Source: Verrucomicrobiota bacterium
GTDB lineage: Bacteria; Verrucomicrobiota; Verrucomicrobiia; Verrucomicrobiales; Akkermansiaceae
DNA: 39,514 bases
Reading direction: 5' to 3'
NCBI GenBank assembly: GCA_008932935.1
Contig: WBXD01000006.1
Location: 1-39,514 of the forward strand
A program made the translations under genes and the position numbers. Below, piece after piece: positions 39,461 to 39,514 of the stretch. Position 1 is the stretch's first letter. Each line of letters starts with the position of its first letter. Under the pieces are notes generated by a model. That model did no database searches and was not told where the DNA came from. It worked only from the letters and a program-made list of their open reading frames with translations.

Positions 39461-39514
39461 ATGCCCATGGGTAGAGCAAGGGCAGTCGCATGGCGGCTTG
39501 CTCTTTCGCGTCTC

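Overview
The window looks like a chromosomal segment of a high-GC member of the Verrucomicrobiota (PVC group). The pointers are a long three-domain IspG of the Chlamydia/Bacteroidetes/plant type, a chromosomal integron integrase with an extra N-terminal region, outer-membrane assembly genes (BamD-like, LptE-like), an mreBCD-PBP2 cell-shape cluster, and many short dispersed palindromic repeats. This is an inference from gene content; no rRNA marker is present.

Layout. 0-3.4 kb is an accessory zone: an intact integron integrase (minus), a truncated second integrase (plus), REP-type palindromes, a small membrane protein and intergenic repeats. 3.4-8.0 kb: HrpB helicase (minus), then divergent grpE-dnaJ. 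8.3-11.8 kb: a translationally coupled minus-strand operon of a PMT/ArnT-type glycosyltransferase, an ArnC/DPM1-type GT2 and a YdjC/ChbG-type deacetylase. 12.1-15.4 kb: ispG-clpS-DUF2017 (minus). 15.9-22.1 kb: mreB-mreC-mreD-mrdA(PBP2)-rng (plus). 22.3-27.3 kb: prfA and alaS (minus). 27.5-32.6 kb: metallo-beta-lactamase-fold hydrolase, VC0807-family membrane protein, TauE/SafE exporter and an orphan sensor kinase. 32.6-33.0 kb: a DUF2442/DUF4160 pair whose second gene is cut short. 33.2-36.3 kb: panB, tRNA-Glu and transketolase. 36.6-39.3 kb: M28 peptidase, BamD-like and LptE-like lipoproteins.

The most striking feature is that repetitive elements sit in frame inside housekeeping coding sequences and are translated. 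ispG carries a complete REP-associated tyrosine transposase (RAYT, Y1/HUH fold) of about 266 residues, flanked by inverted REPs, at the junction of its TIM barrel and its extra domain. alaS carries a second, different RAYT of about 294 residues, with its own REPs and short tandem repeats, in a loop of the aminoacylation region. A ydjC-like deacetylase carries four 66-bp copies of a third palindrome. In all three, removing the insert leaves a protein of normal family length with its motifs intact, and both RAYTs keep the HUH histidines and the catalytic tyrosine. I propose this coding-compatible REP/RAYT behaviour, a mobile element living as an in-frame domain of essential enzymes, as the candidate undescribed system. 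Neighbouring observations are covariation of REP stems around fixed 3-nt loops, a MITE-like element with TTGTAGCGGCG ends, and an apparent frame-independent excess of CTAAC/GTTAG.
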